Of a stretch of DNA of 64,000 bases, positions 35,161 through 47,179 are shown piece by piece. The first letter of the stretch is position 1. Each line of letters opens with the position of its first letter. Under the pieces are notes generated by a model. The model was not told the DNA's origin. It saw only the letters and a list, made by a program, of their open reading frames with translations, and ran no database searches. Position numbers and translations under genes: made by a program. Origin of the DNA: Gentiana macrophylla (lineage: Eukaryota > Streptophyta > Magnoliopsida > Gentianales > Gentianaceae); the NCBI GenBank assembly GCA_026214975.1, contig CM047810.1:90140560-90204559 (forward strand). Direction: 5' to 3'.

Positions 35161-35165
35161 TGAAG
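35161..35165. repeat. Target-site duplication of element D (left copy)
   Basis: TGAAG at 35161-35165, repeated at 61051-61055 just after the right LTR. Defines the D insertion in ORF2 of element E. Confidence 0.93.
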
Positions 35166-37317
35166 TGTAACGCCCCGTTCCCGGACACCGAGTCCTTATC
35201 CGGAAAAGGAACGTTCGGCATGTATAAAATAAAAATAAATTCACTTTATACGTAAGCCTCTACTACGTCGTATCAGAAATAAGCAAACGGAAGCAAAAGA
35301 TTCGGGTATAAAAAAAAATTCCAATATCCAAGAATAGAAATGAAATCTAAAGAGGGAAATGTAATTTATTACATCCAAGGAAAATACGAAATCCAAACGT
35401 AATGTACGATATTCTCAAAAGGAACGTAACGATACTACAAGTCTCAAAAGACCAAAAGTCTAAACCGTCTAATAAATGAATAGCCAAAAAAAATAATGAA
35501 AAGTCTTCAATGAGGCGTCTTCAAACGTCATCATCGAACTCCTCCTCGTAAACGTTATCTACCTGTTCGTCTTCTCATCCCCAAACACATAGAAAAACAT
35601 GCATTTGAGGTAAGTACAACGTACTTAATAAGAAAGAGAAGCTATGACAACAATTATAATTTATAAGGAAAAGATATTTAAAAGTTTCGTTGTTTAAGTT
35701 TGACCAACTCAATCTAGGGTTCATCTCATGTCCATCAACATGAATTGACTAAACATTTCTACTTAACTTATCTATGTTACAACCGCACTCAAGGGCACTA
35801 CGCCTGATGTATATCCACCAGGAGATATCGATTGCAACATATTAGTGGATCACACCAATATCCACGGAGGCTAGACTAGGTAGGCTCCGATAGTACGCAC
35901 ATCTCAGCGGAGTCCCTCCTTACTTAGGGTTTTTTTGACCTACGGAGTTCTTCCACCTTCAGAGGTAGGCATACATCGCGATATAGACTGGTGCCTGTCC
36001 AAGATAGACATGTTGTTTAATCTTTTACTAGTCAAGTACGTATTTATTAGGATGGTTAACTAGCCACCTAAGTGTTTTCAATTAATCTCTCTCACATTAA
36101 CCACTCTCTCCCTAGACCACTAGACATTAACAATACCTAGCAATTACACAGACAGTGATGAATACTAATTCATCAAAGCACAAGCCTATCATGCTCTTCC
36201 GACGGATCCAAACTTCAACTCCCTTTAAGAGTACATTCGGTGTTTTAACTGAATGAATCAGAAGCTCAATTCAGGCTTGCTCAAGTTTATACAGTGTTAA
36301 CATATCACGTTTAAAGGTGTAGAAATGATAAAACGTACTTATAAGGCGGAACAACAACCAAACGCCCGTTTAAAGACATGGACGCCCGTCTGGAACCTAC
36401 TGGACGCCCGTCCAAGACTGGACGCCCTCCATTTTCCCCAGACGCTTGTCCACCCTAAGACTGCTACAACCTGAATGTAAAATAACACCTCAGACGCCCG
36501 TCCAGAGAAACCAGACGCCCGTCCACTAGACCCCAAACGCCCGTCTGCCAAAAACAGCTACATCATGAATAAAAAATCTCACCTCAGACGCCCGTCTGCC
36601 TATTGCAAACGCCCGTCTGAGCCTCTAGGGTCTCGGACGCCCGTCTGACTAATCCAGACGCCCGTCCGCCTGGGTTTTTCCCAAAACGCTAAAACCGTCA
36701 AAACTCGATTTCTGAACCAATTCTAACCTAATTAACATCATTTTCAGCACAGTAAAACGTAGTGAACATATCTAATCATCCCAAGAATACCTATGATCCT
36801 TGATCAATGAAAAACACATCTTTCTAGCATCTACACATCTTAAAACATAATCTAAACCTTACGAATCGTAACCGAAATCATAGGAAGCGTTTCTTTCCTA
36901 ATTGTAGCCACAAACCAGGTTCAAACAGCCTTGAAAGTCTATAGCTCTTCCCACAAAACTGATATCCACACGATGTGCTCCTCACAACGGTTCTAATCTC
37001 TGATCTGAAAACGGTCAAGCTTTGCTTCAGTTAATTGAAAAACACCTCTAGCCTTTTTTTTCTTCTCAAAGCCGCAGAGAAGGAGATGAAAACTGAAATT
37101 TCGATTTGTGTTTAGGTTATGGGATTAAAGTGTGTTAATTTTCCTTAAATACCAATTCCCAAAATTCAGAATAATCCTTTAATTATATACACATATACTC
37201 GAAAATTGTGTATAATTAATTAATAAAATACTTAACTCCAATAAAAGAAAAGAAATAATAATATTTCATTTTCGTAAAATGACACGTCTGCCCTTTCCCG
37301 AAAATCAGAATATTACA
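35166..37317 (-). repeat. 3' LTR of element D
   Basis: 2152 bp, TGTAACGCCCC to GAATATTACA. Contains the GC motif array at 36360-36665, followed in minus reading by TTATAAGTA (about 36335-36345). Differences from the 5' LTR cluster at CTG/CAG and in the array. Confidence 0.93.
36360..36665 (-). repeat. Array of GACGCCCGTC-type motifs in D LTR
   Basis: Ten exact ACGCCCGT copies plus two variants, irregularly spaced by 15-45 bases, within AT-rich LTR. The other LTR has a degraded array at 60088-60392. The array ends about 15 bases upstream of a TATA-like TTATAAGTA on the minus strand, so it may be promoter-proximal. The ORF across it is not a gene. Confidence 0.8.
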
Positions 37318-37354
37318 TTCCTCCCCCCTTAAAAGGAGTTTCGTCCTCGAAACT
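37318..37354 (-). promoter_or_regulatory. 3' polypurine tract and hairpin of element D
   Basis: Minus strand: AGTTTCG AGGA CGAAACT (37337-37354), a 7-bp perfect stem overlapping the pol stop codon, then AAGGGGGGAGGAA up to the LTR. The loop is the same AGGA as in the Athila-type elements, but the outer stem sequence differs. Confidence 0.88.
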
Positions 37355-39062
37355 AGAACATACCTGGTAAATCCACGAACTCTTGGAATTCACTGATCAT
37401 ATCATCTTCAACTTCCCAAGTTGCCTCCTCGGGTGAATGATTACTCCACTAAACCAAAACCAAGGGAATCATCCGCCTCTTGATCATCTTTTCCTTCCGG
37501 TCCAAAATCTTGATCGGTCTCTCATCATAAGCAAGATTGTCTTGTAGGATTTCCGGATCAATTGTAGTTTCGACATCATTCCTTGTCAGACACTTCTTCA
37601 ACATCGAAACGTGGAACACACTATGGACCCTTGACATCGATTCCGGTAACTTAAGCTTGTAAGCTAGCGGTCCAATTCTTTCCAGAATTTCAAAAGGTCC
37701 AACATACCTTGGACTTAGCTTTCCCTTTTGTCCAAAGCGTTTCACTCCCTTCATCGGTGAAGCTCGTAGATACACTCTATCACCGACTTCAAACTCAAGC
37801 GGTCTTCTCCTAACGTCTGCCCAACTTTTCTGCCTGTCTTGAGCTGCCTTCAGATTCTTCTTAACCAACTGAACCCTTTCCTTAGCTTGTTCAACCATTT
37901 CCGGCCCTGTAATCTATCTTTCCCCGACTTCATCCCAAAACAACGGTGTTCTACATCTTCTTCCATACAACGCTTCAAACGGTGGCATGCCTATACTTGC
38001 ATGATAACTATTATTGTAGGCAAACTCTGCTACCGGTAGATAATCATCCCATGATCCACCTACTTCCAATACACAAGCTCTTAACATGTCCTCGAGTGTT
38101 TGGATGGTCCTCTCAGACTGTCCATCTGTCTGAGGATGAAAGGCCGTACTTAAGTCCAACTTGGTTCCAAAAGCTTCTTGCAAACTCTTCCAAAACCGAC
38201 TGACAAATCGACTATCTCGATCCGAGACTATAGAGATAGGAACCCCATGTAACTTCACTATATTATCCAAGTATAGTGTCGTCATCTTCTTCAAAGGCAT
38301 ATCAACCTTATACGGTAAGAAATGGGCAGATTTGGTCAATCTATCCACAATTACCCAAATCGCATCATGACCGCCTCTCGTCTTAGGTAACCCGGTGATG
38401 AAGTCCATCGTAATCTTATCCCACTTCCATTCAGGGATATCCAAGGGCTTGAGCATTCCTCCTGGTCTTCTATGCTCTGCCTTCACTTTCTGACAAATGT
38501 CACACTCTGCCACGAACTTGGCTATTTCTACCTTCATCGAAGGCCACCAAAACTTCTCCTTCAAGTCTCGGTACAACTTGGTAGCACCTGGATGAACTGC
38601 AAAAGCAATCCTATGTGCCTCTTCCATGACCCTCTGTCTCAAGTTGCCAACATTAGGCACACACAAACGATCCTGGTACCAAAGGTTTCCATTCTTATCC
38701 AAGACGTAACCCACCGTAGGCTTTTCTCTAGCAACTCGCTTCAAATCAACCAAGGCTGGGTCGTCATCTTGCTTTTCCCGAATGTCATCCATCAACTCAG
38801 ATCTTGCTAACAACGGCGCCACGAACTGTCGTTCCTCAATCTGATCAAACCTGCTGATTTCCAGTCCATCTAACTTTTCTGCCACATCTTCGACGCTTGA
38901 AACTGCAGACAAAGGTTTCCTGCTTAAAGCATCTGCCACTACATTGGCTTTGCCTGGATGGTACTGAATATCCAAATCATAGTCCTTCACGAACTCTAGC
39001 CACCTTTTCTGTCTCATGTTCAGATTCTCTTGTGTGAAGAAATACTTTAAACTCTTGTGGTC
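37353..39062 (-). pseudogene. int: Element D integrase and chromodomain, with RNase H end
   Basis: 39017-37914 covers the end of RNase H ([18 protein letters not shown]), the zinc-binding region ([34 protein letters not shown]), and the core ([40 protein letters not shown]). A stop near 37914 separates it from 37898-37449, with the connector and GPFEILERIGPLAYKLKLP. The chromodomain follows but begins V-stop-WSNHSPEEATWEVEDD: CAG has become TAG at about 37449. The frame then runs to 37353. Chromodomains bind modified histones and can steer integration. Confidence 0.93.
39058..39062. repeat. Target-site duplication of element B (left copy)
   Basis: TGGTC at 39058-39062 and again at 55496-55500. 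Marks insertion of B within the RNase H coding region of D. Confidence 0.95.
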
Positions 39063-41225
39063 TGACGGACCTTTTCTAGGCTATACAGATCCTAACCGGC
39101 AGTGTACCGGGTCAAATTGTGGTGCTAGTATGATGAGTCAGGTGTCGAATCCTCAGGGAACTTGGTAATTTCTTTTACGTGTGGTTAAACACCAAAGAGT
39201 CATATTATTAACTCGATCTAAATCGCAATTTTATCACACAGATCACTACTATTCTAGTTAACATAAAATAAATACGTAATTTAAAAGTTATTCTAATATA
39301 ATATATATAGATATATAAATATATATAGATGTACATAAATTGCAAAATATATATATAGATATAAATATATAGGTACCAATATATTAGACAAATAATTTTA
39401 GAGAACTGGCCAAAACTTATATAATTGGTTTATACGATCTTTTCGATTAATTGAAATGTGTTCGATCTCTCCTTTTATTTTAGGTTCAATTGAGTAAGTG
39501 AAACGGTGCACTCCTGAGGTGAACAATTCCTTCTCACACGAGCGTATGAAATTGTCATATGTCCATTGTCATCAGTCCAAGGTCCACAACTGTTACGGTA
39601 AACTAATTAATCTGAACAGGTCCCGAGTACAAATCTACCTTTAGATAAAAAGGAGTCATTCCGTTCGTCAAACGGTCAATTTTATTTTAAAGGCTCCGGT
39701 TGTCAAAGCCGGACGATTCAACTTTCGGTTTAAGTTTCAATTAAAGCGATGATTTAACATTATTACGATCTCGAGTACAAATTATAATAAAATTCATTTC
39801 TCCCAAAACAAATTTACCCCCGGGTAGGAAATCGGATTCCGTTATCACGTTGTTCACACGGCCAATTTTACCCTCCGGTTTTTCTATCTTTTATTTCATA
39901 TCCTGACTACGAGGCGTCAATTCATAATTAGATTATGAATTCCTCAGATCTATTAAATATGTCAATACGAATACGATCAAAATAGAAAAAGATTCAATTA
40001 ACTCAATTTTAGTCATTTTAACTTAACAACATTTCTTTAACGAAAAGATCGAAATAAAACCGATTACATAGTTTTGGCCAGTATTATATTTAGCCTAAAA
40101 ACATTATAACAATGAAAAATACAAAAACAAACATAAATACTTAAGAAAAGTTACCCGAATACGGCAGTTGATTCAGAAATCGTATCTTCCGGACATTACA
40201 ACTTCTTTAGCAAAACCGACTTCCGAGATTTTCTCGAGCATTACAACGATACTAAAACTACATTATTACGGCGTAAGGCCTTATTTACAACTACTACTAA
40301 AAATTAAAAAGAAAAGAAAAGGAAAGAAAGAGAGGAGATATGTATATATATATGAGATGTATATATATATTTGGTACATCGACTCTGTTTCTGCTGCTGC
40401 TCTTTATATAGGCAAATTGGCAAAGGCCGGACCGGTCCGGTATTAGGCCGGCTCGGTCCGGACTAATGATGATCCCCACTAACTTGATCAGTCCAGCATG
40501 TGCGGTGGAGATATTATTTTTTATATATAATTATTAAACTTCTAAAATTCATATCTCGAGTTCTGGACTTCCAAAAATTGCAAACGAAATGCCAAAATTA
40601 AGATCTCGAGAAACTCTACAACTTTCATGAAGGACTCTTCTCCAGATAACGCTTTTTTGATGACCTCGTGTTCCTCCGAAGCTTTTACGGGATTTTTTCT
40701 TAATCCAAGTCGATTAGCCACTTGATCCTTTGTTTAAGTTCTAGACCTCCAATCTTCATAATTTAAATTGCATTGGAACACTCTCGGAAAAATCTACAAC
40801 TTTCGTTAAGAACACTTTTCGAAAATATCATTTTGATGAGCCATTCGTTTGTCGAAGATATTTCTCTATTATTACTTATCCAGATTGGTTGGCCACTTAT
40901 CCACTTAAGCTATTCAATTGACCATTTAAACTTGTGGCACTCTCTAAATCATTCCAGAGATATGATTAAACTTCAATATATTGATTCTCGGGGTCTTGGT
41001 TTATAAATCTGCAATAAAATACCACAAATACCCACGTAAATCTGACACGACACTCCGATTTACTAAAATCGGAACAAAATTACAACTTTTTATTATTATT
41101 ATTACTAAATACTCTAAATTATAAAGACTAACATTTTATACCATAATTTCATATATTTTATATAGAATTCGTTGATAAAACATAATAATATAACGTAATT
41201 TTAATCATATAAAAATAATACATCA
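39063..41225 (-). repeat. 3' LTR of element B
   Basis: 2163 bp, TGACGGACC to ATACATCA on the + strand. Contains CCGGCAGTGTACCGG (39096-39110), an imperfect internal duplication (about 39618-39715 and 39768-39885), GGTACCAATATAT (39371-39383), TATA and GC palindrome (40401-40461), and a twice-occurring ACTCTACAACTTTC / AATCTACAACTTTC module (about 40550-40850). ORFs inside are not genes. Confidence 0.95.
40401..40461 (-). promoter_or_regulatory. Predicted LTR promoter of element B
   Basis: On the minus strand the 14-bp perfect palindrome CCGGACCGGTCCGG (40427-40440), with a second half-block GGCCGGCTCGGTCCGG, lies just upstream of CTATATAAAGA (40401-40411). Then come a GCAGCAGCAG run and GTACCAAATATATA. 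The other LTR has the same at 54674-54735. Confidence 0.7.
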
Positions 41226-41265
41226 AATTACTCCCCACTTAGCTTTTGATCGTCCTCGAGCAAAA
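41226..41265 (-). promoter_or_regulatory. 3' polypurine tract and hairpin of element B
   Basis: Minus strand TTTTG-c-TCG AGGA CGA-t-CAAAA (41244-41265), then AAGTGGGGAGTAATT next to the LTR. Confidence 0.87.
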
Positions 41266-41653
41266 ATAAGCGGTAATAAAAGATAGTATAATTTTTCAGA
41301 TTATAATATACTTTGTCAATATTATAAATATATTATCTATCTTAATTTAAAATCTTAAGAAGACAGAAAGAGTATATAACTGAAATAACTTAAACATTAA
41401 ATATTATTTAGATAAAATTATATATGTAATACTTAAGAAGTATAAATAAAATATCAGAATTATTTTTAATCGCAACTATTATGAAATTCTGGAATCGGAA
41501 ATTTCAGTAAAGTAGTTGACAAAAATGGCTTATAGAGTTTAGGTTCAAGATGTTGGTTAATCGGAAAAAAGGAAATCAAAAAGAGAAAGAGGTAAAGTAA
41601 ATGCGTCATACATCTTCATATTTTTGAAAAAACATATTCTTAGCATCTTTTTT

Positions 41654-41692
<39 letters not shown>

Positions 41693-42902
41693 TTAAGAAC
41701 TAAAAGCGTGAGTGTGTGTAGAAAATCAAACTTACAGGCATTGCTTCATCAAGATTGATCGGAGTACTACTCTTTCGATCGAAAATTACAAGTCCGGTTT
41801 CCTTAAACTTGTAATAATTCCTGAGATCTTATGATTCAACTTTTCCTCTTTCATTTTATCTTGTGCCTTCATTCCCAGCAATAGGACATTTCGTGATAAT
41901 ACCCTAGCTGGACTACTATCATCAGGCAATCGGGAGCTTAATTACCTCATATAGTGATATAGGACATTTCGTGATAATACCCTACTCACTCCAATCATTG
42001 GTAGCTACAACCGATTTGTTCTTTTATTTTTAAGTTGTTAATCACGAGATAAGGAAGATACACGATATTTGATTAATTCATTGTAAATATGGTGCTTCGT
42101 TCTTAATTTTTTATAGAATATTAATATATCCGAACTTATTACCAAAATCGGCTATGTTGCAAGTGTCATGAGGTAAGATCGAATATACTACTACTTATCT
42201 AATTTTTCCAATCTCAGCATATACCAAAATTTAGCTTTTATGTCACCATCTCTTTTTATAAAGAATGCATACAAACTTGCGGTATTTCAAGGAAATGTAG
42301 ACCAAAATAGCTAAAGCTCGGTTATTTAATCACAATTGACAATTTGAGTGAGGTCTTGATCACTCTAATCAAGGCCGAGGTAGGTTATTTGGCTATAGTT
42401 ATATTTTTGTGGTGCCAAAATCAATAAACTTAATCCAATTCCAAATTCATAATTCAGTATTGAAAATGATTCTAAAAATTTTACTTATAAATATCAATCA
42501 TACTTATATAATTTTATAAAAACAATATCTAATATTAATTACTCAATTATATAAACTTAAAATCTTATTAAAATCTAAATTAGACATATAATATAATTAT
42601 TATTTTTGACTATTTTTCGAAAAAATTTAATGAATTTTCTAACCTAACTCTACTCCCCACTTACGAAGTGGCATCGTCCCGATGTTCAATAAGTAGTAAA
42701 GAAGTAGGTTCGAAAATAAAATTAAAATTATCTATTAACGTTATTTTTCTAATTTTATTTTAGCGTATTAAAACAAACTTAAAAAACTAAGACATATATA
42801 TTAAACAAGATACATTATTACAAACTAAACTAAAGAACTTCAAACTTAACTTAATTTAACTTATTAAAACTTAAATATTACTAACAAACCACTAACAATT
42901 CT
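41266..42902 (-). other. 3' non-coding region of element B, with internal PPT
   Basis: No gene. The internal PPT is at 42648-42684: CATCG GGA CGATG (42672-42684), then AAGTGGGGAGTAGAG on the minus strand. A T-run lies at 41658-41687. Two copies (41880-41915, 41955-42000) of a block containing GACATTTCGTGATAATACCC are shared with element I. Confidence 0.75.
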
Positions 42903-43731
42903 CTAGATGGTGGATGAACATCCCGGTGTATCAACCGGTAGCAATCCAAACCGACTATCTACAGGCGGAAAAATCTCATCCGTCTCCAGCTCTTCTACTC
43001 CATTCAGAAGAATACACAAACGTGATATCATCCATGAATTAGGCATAGGTTTCCCCCTACTACCTCTCGTAATCGCAAACTCCAACACTGTCCTTTGAAT
43101 CAATATACCCCAATCAACAAATACACCGAATGCCAAAGCAAAAAGTAGAAGCATTTCATTCTCATTAAACTTCCAAAATCCAGGTGGGATAAACTCGAGA
43201 ATTTATAAAATGCTTCCACGCCTTTAGATGTGGAAGTAAAGCTCGTGTTGACATGTCGTGATTTGTATCAAAAAGCGGGAACAGACATTGGAAAGACTCG
43301 TGTACTTTATTCAAATGATTAGAGGGATTTTGTAGTCCCCATTGCATTTCAAAATGTGGCATAGTAACTGGTGGAATTTCAAAAATTTGGTTGATGATAG
43401 ATGAAGAGAAGGGAACAGCCACTCCTCTTACCAGAACAATCTGTGTGATATCGATCATAGATGTCGTCATCAGCGCAGAATAAAATTCTCGCACTATCGA
43501 GACATTTACCCGTCCTCTCGGTGTACTGACAAATTTTTTCCAACCGAAACTCCTAATGAGAGTTTTACCCCACTGATCAATTTTATCAAAATTCAAACCT
43601 TTCTCCAATAGGATTGGAGAATTAGCAAAACGAGGGTGTAAATTTATACTCTCATTAGAAGCTTGCGATTCCGGATGATCCGGTGTATTAGGCTCGTAAG
43701 AATTTACAGACGGTGAGGAGTGGTTCGACAT
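42903..43731 (-). pseudogene. Accessory ORF2 of element B, one frameshift
   Basis: The chosen start at 43731 (MSNHSSPSVNSYEPNTPDHP) matches the A start MSDHSSVNSY; an in-frame upstream extension lacks homology. Core: NVSIVREFYSALM, VRGVAVPFSSSIINQIF, ALLPHLKAWKHFINSRVYP. After a shift near 43170 it continues LLLFALAFGVFVDWGILIQ, MPNSWMISRLCILL and a Gly-Leu-Leu-Pro-Val tail. Its own TATA box lies about 90 bases upstream. Most similar to ORF2 of A; function unknown. Confidence 0.8.
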
Positions 43732-43817
43732 TTTTAAAGCTTGATAAAAAATAAAATTACAGTTGGAAGTAGATAGGCAGTGAAAGAAATGGTATCCTTT
43801 CCTCATTCCCTGGCCTC

Positions 43818-43930
43818 CTTTATATAGATAGAAAGTAATACATACGTGGATGAGCAGAGGCAGACTCAAAAAATGAGTCATCTTTGTTTCCCTTCACGGA
43901 TCGGGCCGAGTATAGGCCGGACCGGTCCGG
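43818..43930 (-). promoter_or_regulatory. Internal promoter-like module before ORF2 of element B
   Basis: The palindrome CCGGACCGGTCCGG (43917-43930) is identical to the LTR palindrome of B. It is followed by CTATATAAAG (43818-43827) and then ATG at 43731. It parallels the A module at 17675-17779. Confidence 0.65.
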
Positions 43931-44322
43931 CCTCATCTCGCTTTTCTTGAGGGCAGAGGTGAAAGTCAATTTGAACTTTGGTTATTTTTACTTCACGTGC
44001 CTATTACTAACTCTTTCCTCGAAGATACGTTGTAAAAGTTAATTTAACTTGATACGAACGGATAAAACGACACATTATATTTTTGTAAAATGACGTAGTA
44101 ATTATACGAAAATTATTTTTGGTTTTTTTTTTATAGTTTTATAAAAACTAAACCGATTTAAAATGCAAACCAAATTTTTATAAAATCGATTGTAACATCA
44201 AACTAAACGAAAAATGAAAACAAACCAATATTTAAATGACAAAAGTCGAATGCAATGAAATGTGTAGTAAACATGTTTAATCAATCATTAAAATTCAATC
44301 TTCATCATAATCTTCCTCCGGA
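43931..44322 (-). other. ORF1-ORF2 spacer of element B
   Basis: AT-rich spacer between the end of ORF1 and the internal promoter of ORF2. No ORF or repeat was recognised. Confidence 0.55.
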
Positions 44323-45764
44323 TCAACTTGAAAACTCGAACTCGAAACGATCGAGAAGTCGATGGATGAGTGAAGTCGTGGTCTGGATCGAACTATCAAG
44401 ACCCATCGAACTCATGCCAGACGTGACATGTGCAAACTCGGTGAATCCTCCCCAACTCGACATCATTTGGTCTTCAACACACTGTCGAAAATACACTGTC
44501 CCACTAGATTGGCTTCCAAAAGGATATGACGATGGATGAAAGCTCGATTGTGGTGGAATAGGTGTTTCCCATCGTGGTAAGGTATACGGATCAGGATCGA
44601 CAAGGTGGATAGGCGGGATCATCAAAGTAGGATTACGAAGCAACCGCTGCTCGTTCCTTCTTAAACCTCTACGAATATCATCACACCTGCGCTTAGTACT
44701 CTCAAATGAATAAAGCCACATTGGCTTGACCACGCGCAACATCATCACTAAAGATTGAAACATGTCATATGTGATAGTGTTGGAGAAAGGAGTTTGTTGA
44801 GGCCGACTAGAAAAAGATGGAAAAGAAGAAGATGTAAAGCCGGTGGGTGGGTGAGTTTGACGTCTTCTAAGCAAAGAGCTAATACTACCATCCGGAAGAC
44901 TAGTCAAACTAGGTCCAATCGATTTCCATCACCAGAGATAACTTGTCATTAGGCGGAATGGTACTCCTAACCTACGACATAAATCGAGATAAAACAAGGG
45001 AAGTATAGATGACTCCTCAGTGCAGCGATGACAATACTTTCAAAAATTCTTTTAAACATGACCTTTCCAACATCCACTCTAACATCATTTACCATTGCCC
45101 AAGCGATACATACATCTTCCTTTCCAAAAGCGGTATGTTTACTAGAAGGATAGAGATTATGGCTAATAAATCTTTTAATTGCCCTTAAACCTCTAAAAGC
45201 AGTTCCGTAATTAAACCGATTTTCAACCCACACCGCTGGTCGGGTCAAAAACAGCGATCACAGGCTCTCGGCGATCTGCTTCAAAACTAGCAGGATCATC
45301 TAAATTATAAACTACCCTGTAATCCTCCTCATCAGAAAAACCTCAACTCCTAAGATTGCATTAATGACGGCAGGTTAAAAGGAATATTTACGGCTCGTAA
45401 AGTGGTACAGATTTCTCGACCGAGTAAGTCGTTCTTCCGATAATGTAGATAAAACCGAATAAAACTCAGCTACTATAGTCGTGTTAATCTCCCCTTCCCT
45501 TCTGGCTACTAAATCTAACCACTGACGCCTTCTAAAGATATTCTTGACTTCATCACCTAAGTCATCCAAGTCTAATCCTTTTTCAACCAGAACATCACAC
45601 TTACTATAAATTTTCTTATATGCTTTCTTAGCCTCGGGTGATGCGGTTGTTTCAAAACTTACAGCTTCTTCCTCAGGTGATAAAATTACTGTGCCTACGA
45701 CAGGAGTTGAAATTGGAATTTTTGATTTTCTCTTTTTAGAGACTCTAGTACTCGACTCAGCCAT
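44323..45764 (-). pseudogene. Accessory ORF1 of element B, frameshifted
   Basis: The start at 45764 (MAESSTRVSKKRKSK) directly follows the predicted intron; KKRK is shared with A and resembles a nuclear localisation signal. It contains EEEAVSFETTASPEAKKAY and NTTIVAEFYSVLS. After a shift at 45375 come 45248-44967 (GLRAIKRFISHNLYPSS, AWAMVNDVRVDVGKVMF) and 44907-44323, with a Pro/Ser-rich part and TSGMSSMGLDSS matching A. Together about 480 codons in the original. Same gene as ORF1 of A. Confidence 0.75.
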
Positions 45765-45765
45765 T

Positions 45766-45916
45766 CTACGATATTGGTAATGCCAATCAACAAAAACAAC
45801 AACAAAAACAGCAAAAAATAATAATGTCACAACACACTCAAAAATCAAAACAGTTGAAATTAATCTAAAAATTTATGAAAAATACGAAATTGACAACTAA
45901 ATAAACTAGATTATAC
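45766..45916 (-). other. Predicted 5'-UTR intron of ORF1 in element B
   Basis: Minus-strand donor AAG|GTATAATC at 45916 and acceptor ATATCGTAG at 45766, one base before the ATG. T-rich, 151 bases. The matching A intron is 183 bases (15703-15885). Position and splice signals are conserved while the body diverges. Confidence 0.55.
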
Positions 45917-46621
45917 CTTATAGTGTAGAAAACGTTGAAAAGTAGGGCCGGAAAGTGCTAAAGTCGCCGGAATGAATGGAGCTTGTTTTTGACCCTTTTG
46001 ATTTTTTTCAATTTTGTGTAGAAGAGAAGAGATGAAAAGAGGAAGAAATCAAGTAGTGGTAGTGTGAGAGGTGAATTTTTGTGGAAGAATTGAAAAAAAA
46101 TTCGAGTGGTGGGGTTTGGTGTGCAAAGTCTTAATTTGTTGGAAGAATTAGGGAAGAAGAAGAAGAAAAAGAGGTCCCCGTCTTTTTTATGATTTTCGAA
46201 CCCGGACCGGTCCGGTATTAAGGCCGGATCGGTCCGTGAACAAATTTTTCTATTTTTTTTTCGATTTTTTTATGATTTTTGAATAAAACTTATACAATTT
46301 CTAATAAAACTTAATTAAAGTCTTAAAATAAGTTTATAAAATTTTCTTAAAATAAAATTTGAAGGAACTTTTATAATTTTATAACAATTTATAAAAATTT
46401 AATAAAATCTTTATAACACTTTAATAAAAAGCTTATAAAAATTTAATAAATTTATATCAACTTTTATAAAACGTTTAAATTAAAACTAAAAAAAAAACAA
46501 CTTTTATAAAATTTTTATAAAACTCCTCAAATTTTCATAAAGATCCAATTTTATAAAATTTTCTGAAGTTATGCGAGAATTTTATAAAATAAAATAAAAT
46601 AAAAGACTAAAACTTAAGGGT
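45917..46621 (-). promoter_or_regulatory. ORF1 upstream region of element B with GC block
   Basis: 46202-46236 repeats the LTR motif pair: CCGGACCGGTCCGG (46202-46215) and GGCCGGATCGGTCCG. A weak TATA-like ATCATAAAAAAG lies at about 46180-46192 and then a pyrimidine-rich leader runs to the intron. 46240-46621 is T/A-rich low-complexity sequence without an ORF. Confidence 0.5.
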
Positions 46622-47028
46622 TCACGATTCTTCGATTTCTAAATCTTCCAAAGTTCGATATAACGCTCAATCAACCTAACTCCTAAAAACGAGGCATTTG
46701 AATTATCTCTCGAATTCCATCGGGATTTTCGGATAACCACCTAATCGTTCCTTCCTAACAATATTCAAACACTCATCCACAGGATTTTGTTGTGTTTTTC
46801 CCACAGCGTCAACATGTTCACTTTTTCCACTGATTCTCGCATCTCATTAGAAACTTTGCCCTTCTTTTATCGCACTTCTTGATGTTCCATTACATACTTC
46901 TCTTAATCTGATCTCTCTCAACAATTTCTTGTTTTGTTCAAAAACTAAAGCTTCTATAGAAAACGCGACATCTTTATCAAGGCCTAATTTCAAAAGTAAA
47001 ATAAAACTCTATTCTATCTAAAAGACAT
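46622..47028 (-). pseudogene. Decayed zinc-finger-like accessory ORF of element B
   Basis: ATG at 47028 and stop at 46622 align along their length with the intact ORFs of A and E (LDKDVAFSIEALVFEQNKKL, CNGTSRSAIK, DECLNIV). Stops follow the ATG and a shift destroys the cysteine/histidine finger, so this copy encodes no protein. Confidence 0.82.
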
Positions 47029-47179
47029 CCAGTTCTTTTTACGCCTATCCGGTAAAAGATTTAAAAGAGTTTAAACATAATTAAAATTACAGAAAAGTAA
47101 AGATAGATAGAACCTGGTTTTGGCCGATTCGGTTTCTCGCTTTTGATTTTTCATTTTTCCTCTGCTTTTCGGTTTGTCG

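Noticed and set aside
36360..36665. Regularly repeated short motif that might suggest a CRISPR array
   Set aside because: Spacing is irregular, the repeats are about 10 bases, there are no cas genes and the context is a plant LTR.
40168..40446. 92-codon ORF found twice (also 54441-54719)
   Set aside because: Duplicated only because it lies in the two LTRs of element B. No homology, and on the strand opposite to the element.
46240..46621. Repeated TTATAAAATTT words as a satellite
   Set aside because: Irregular A/T-rich low complexity without a fixed unit length.
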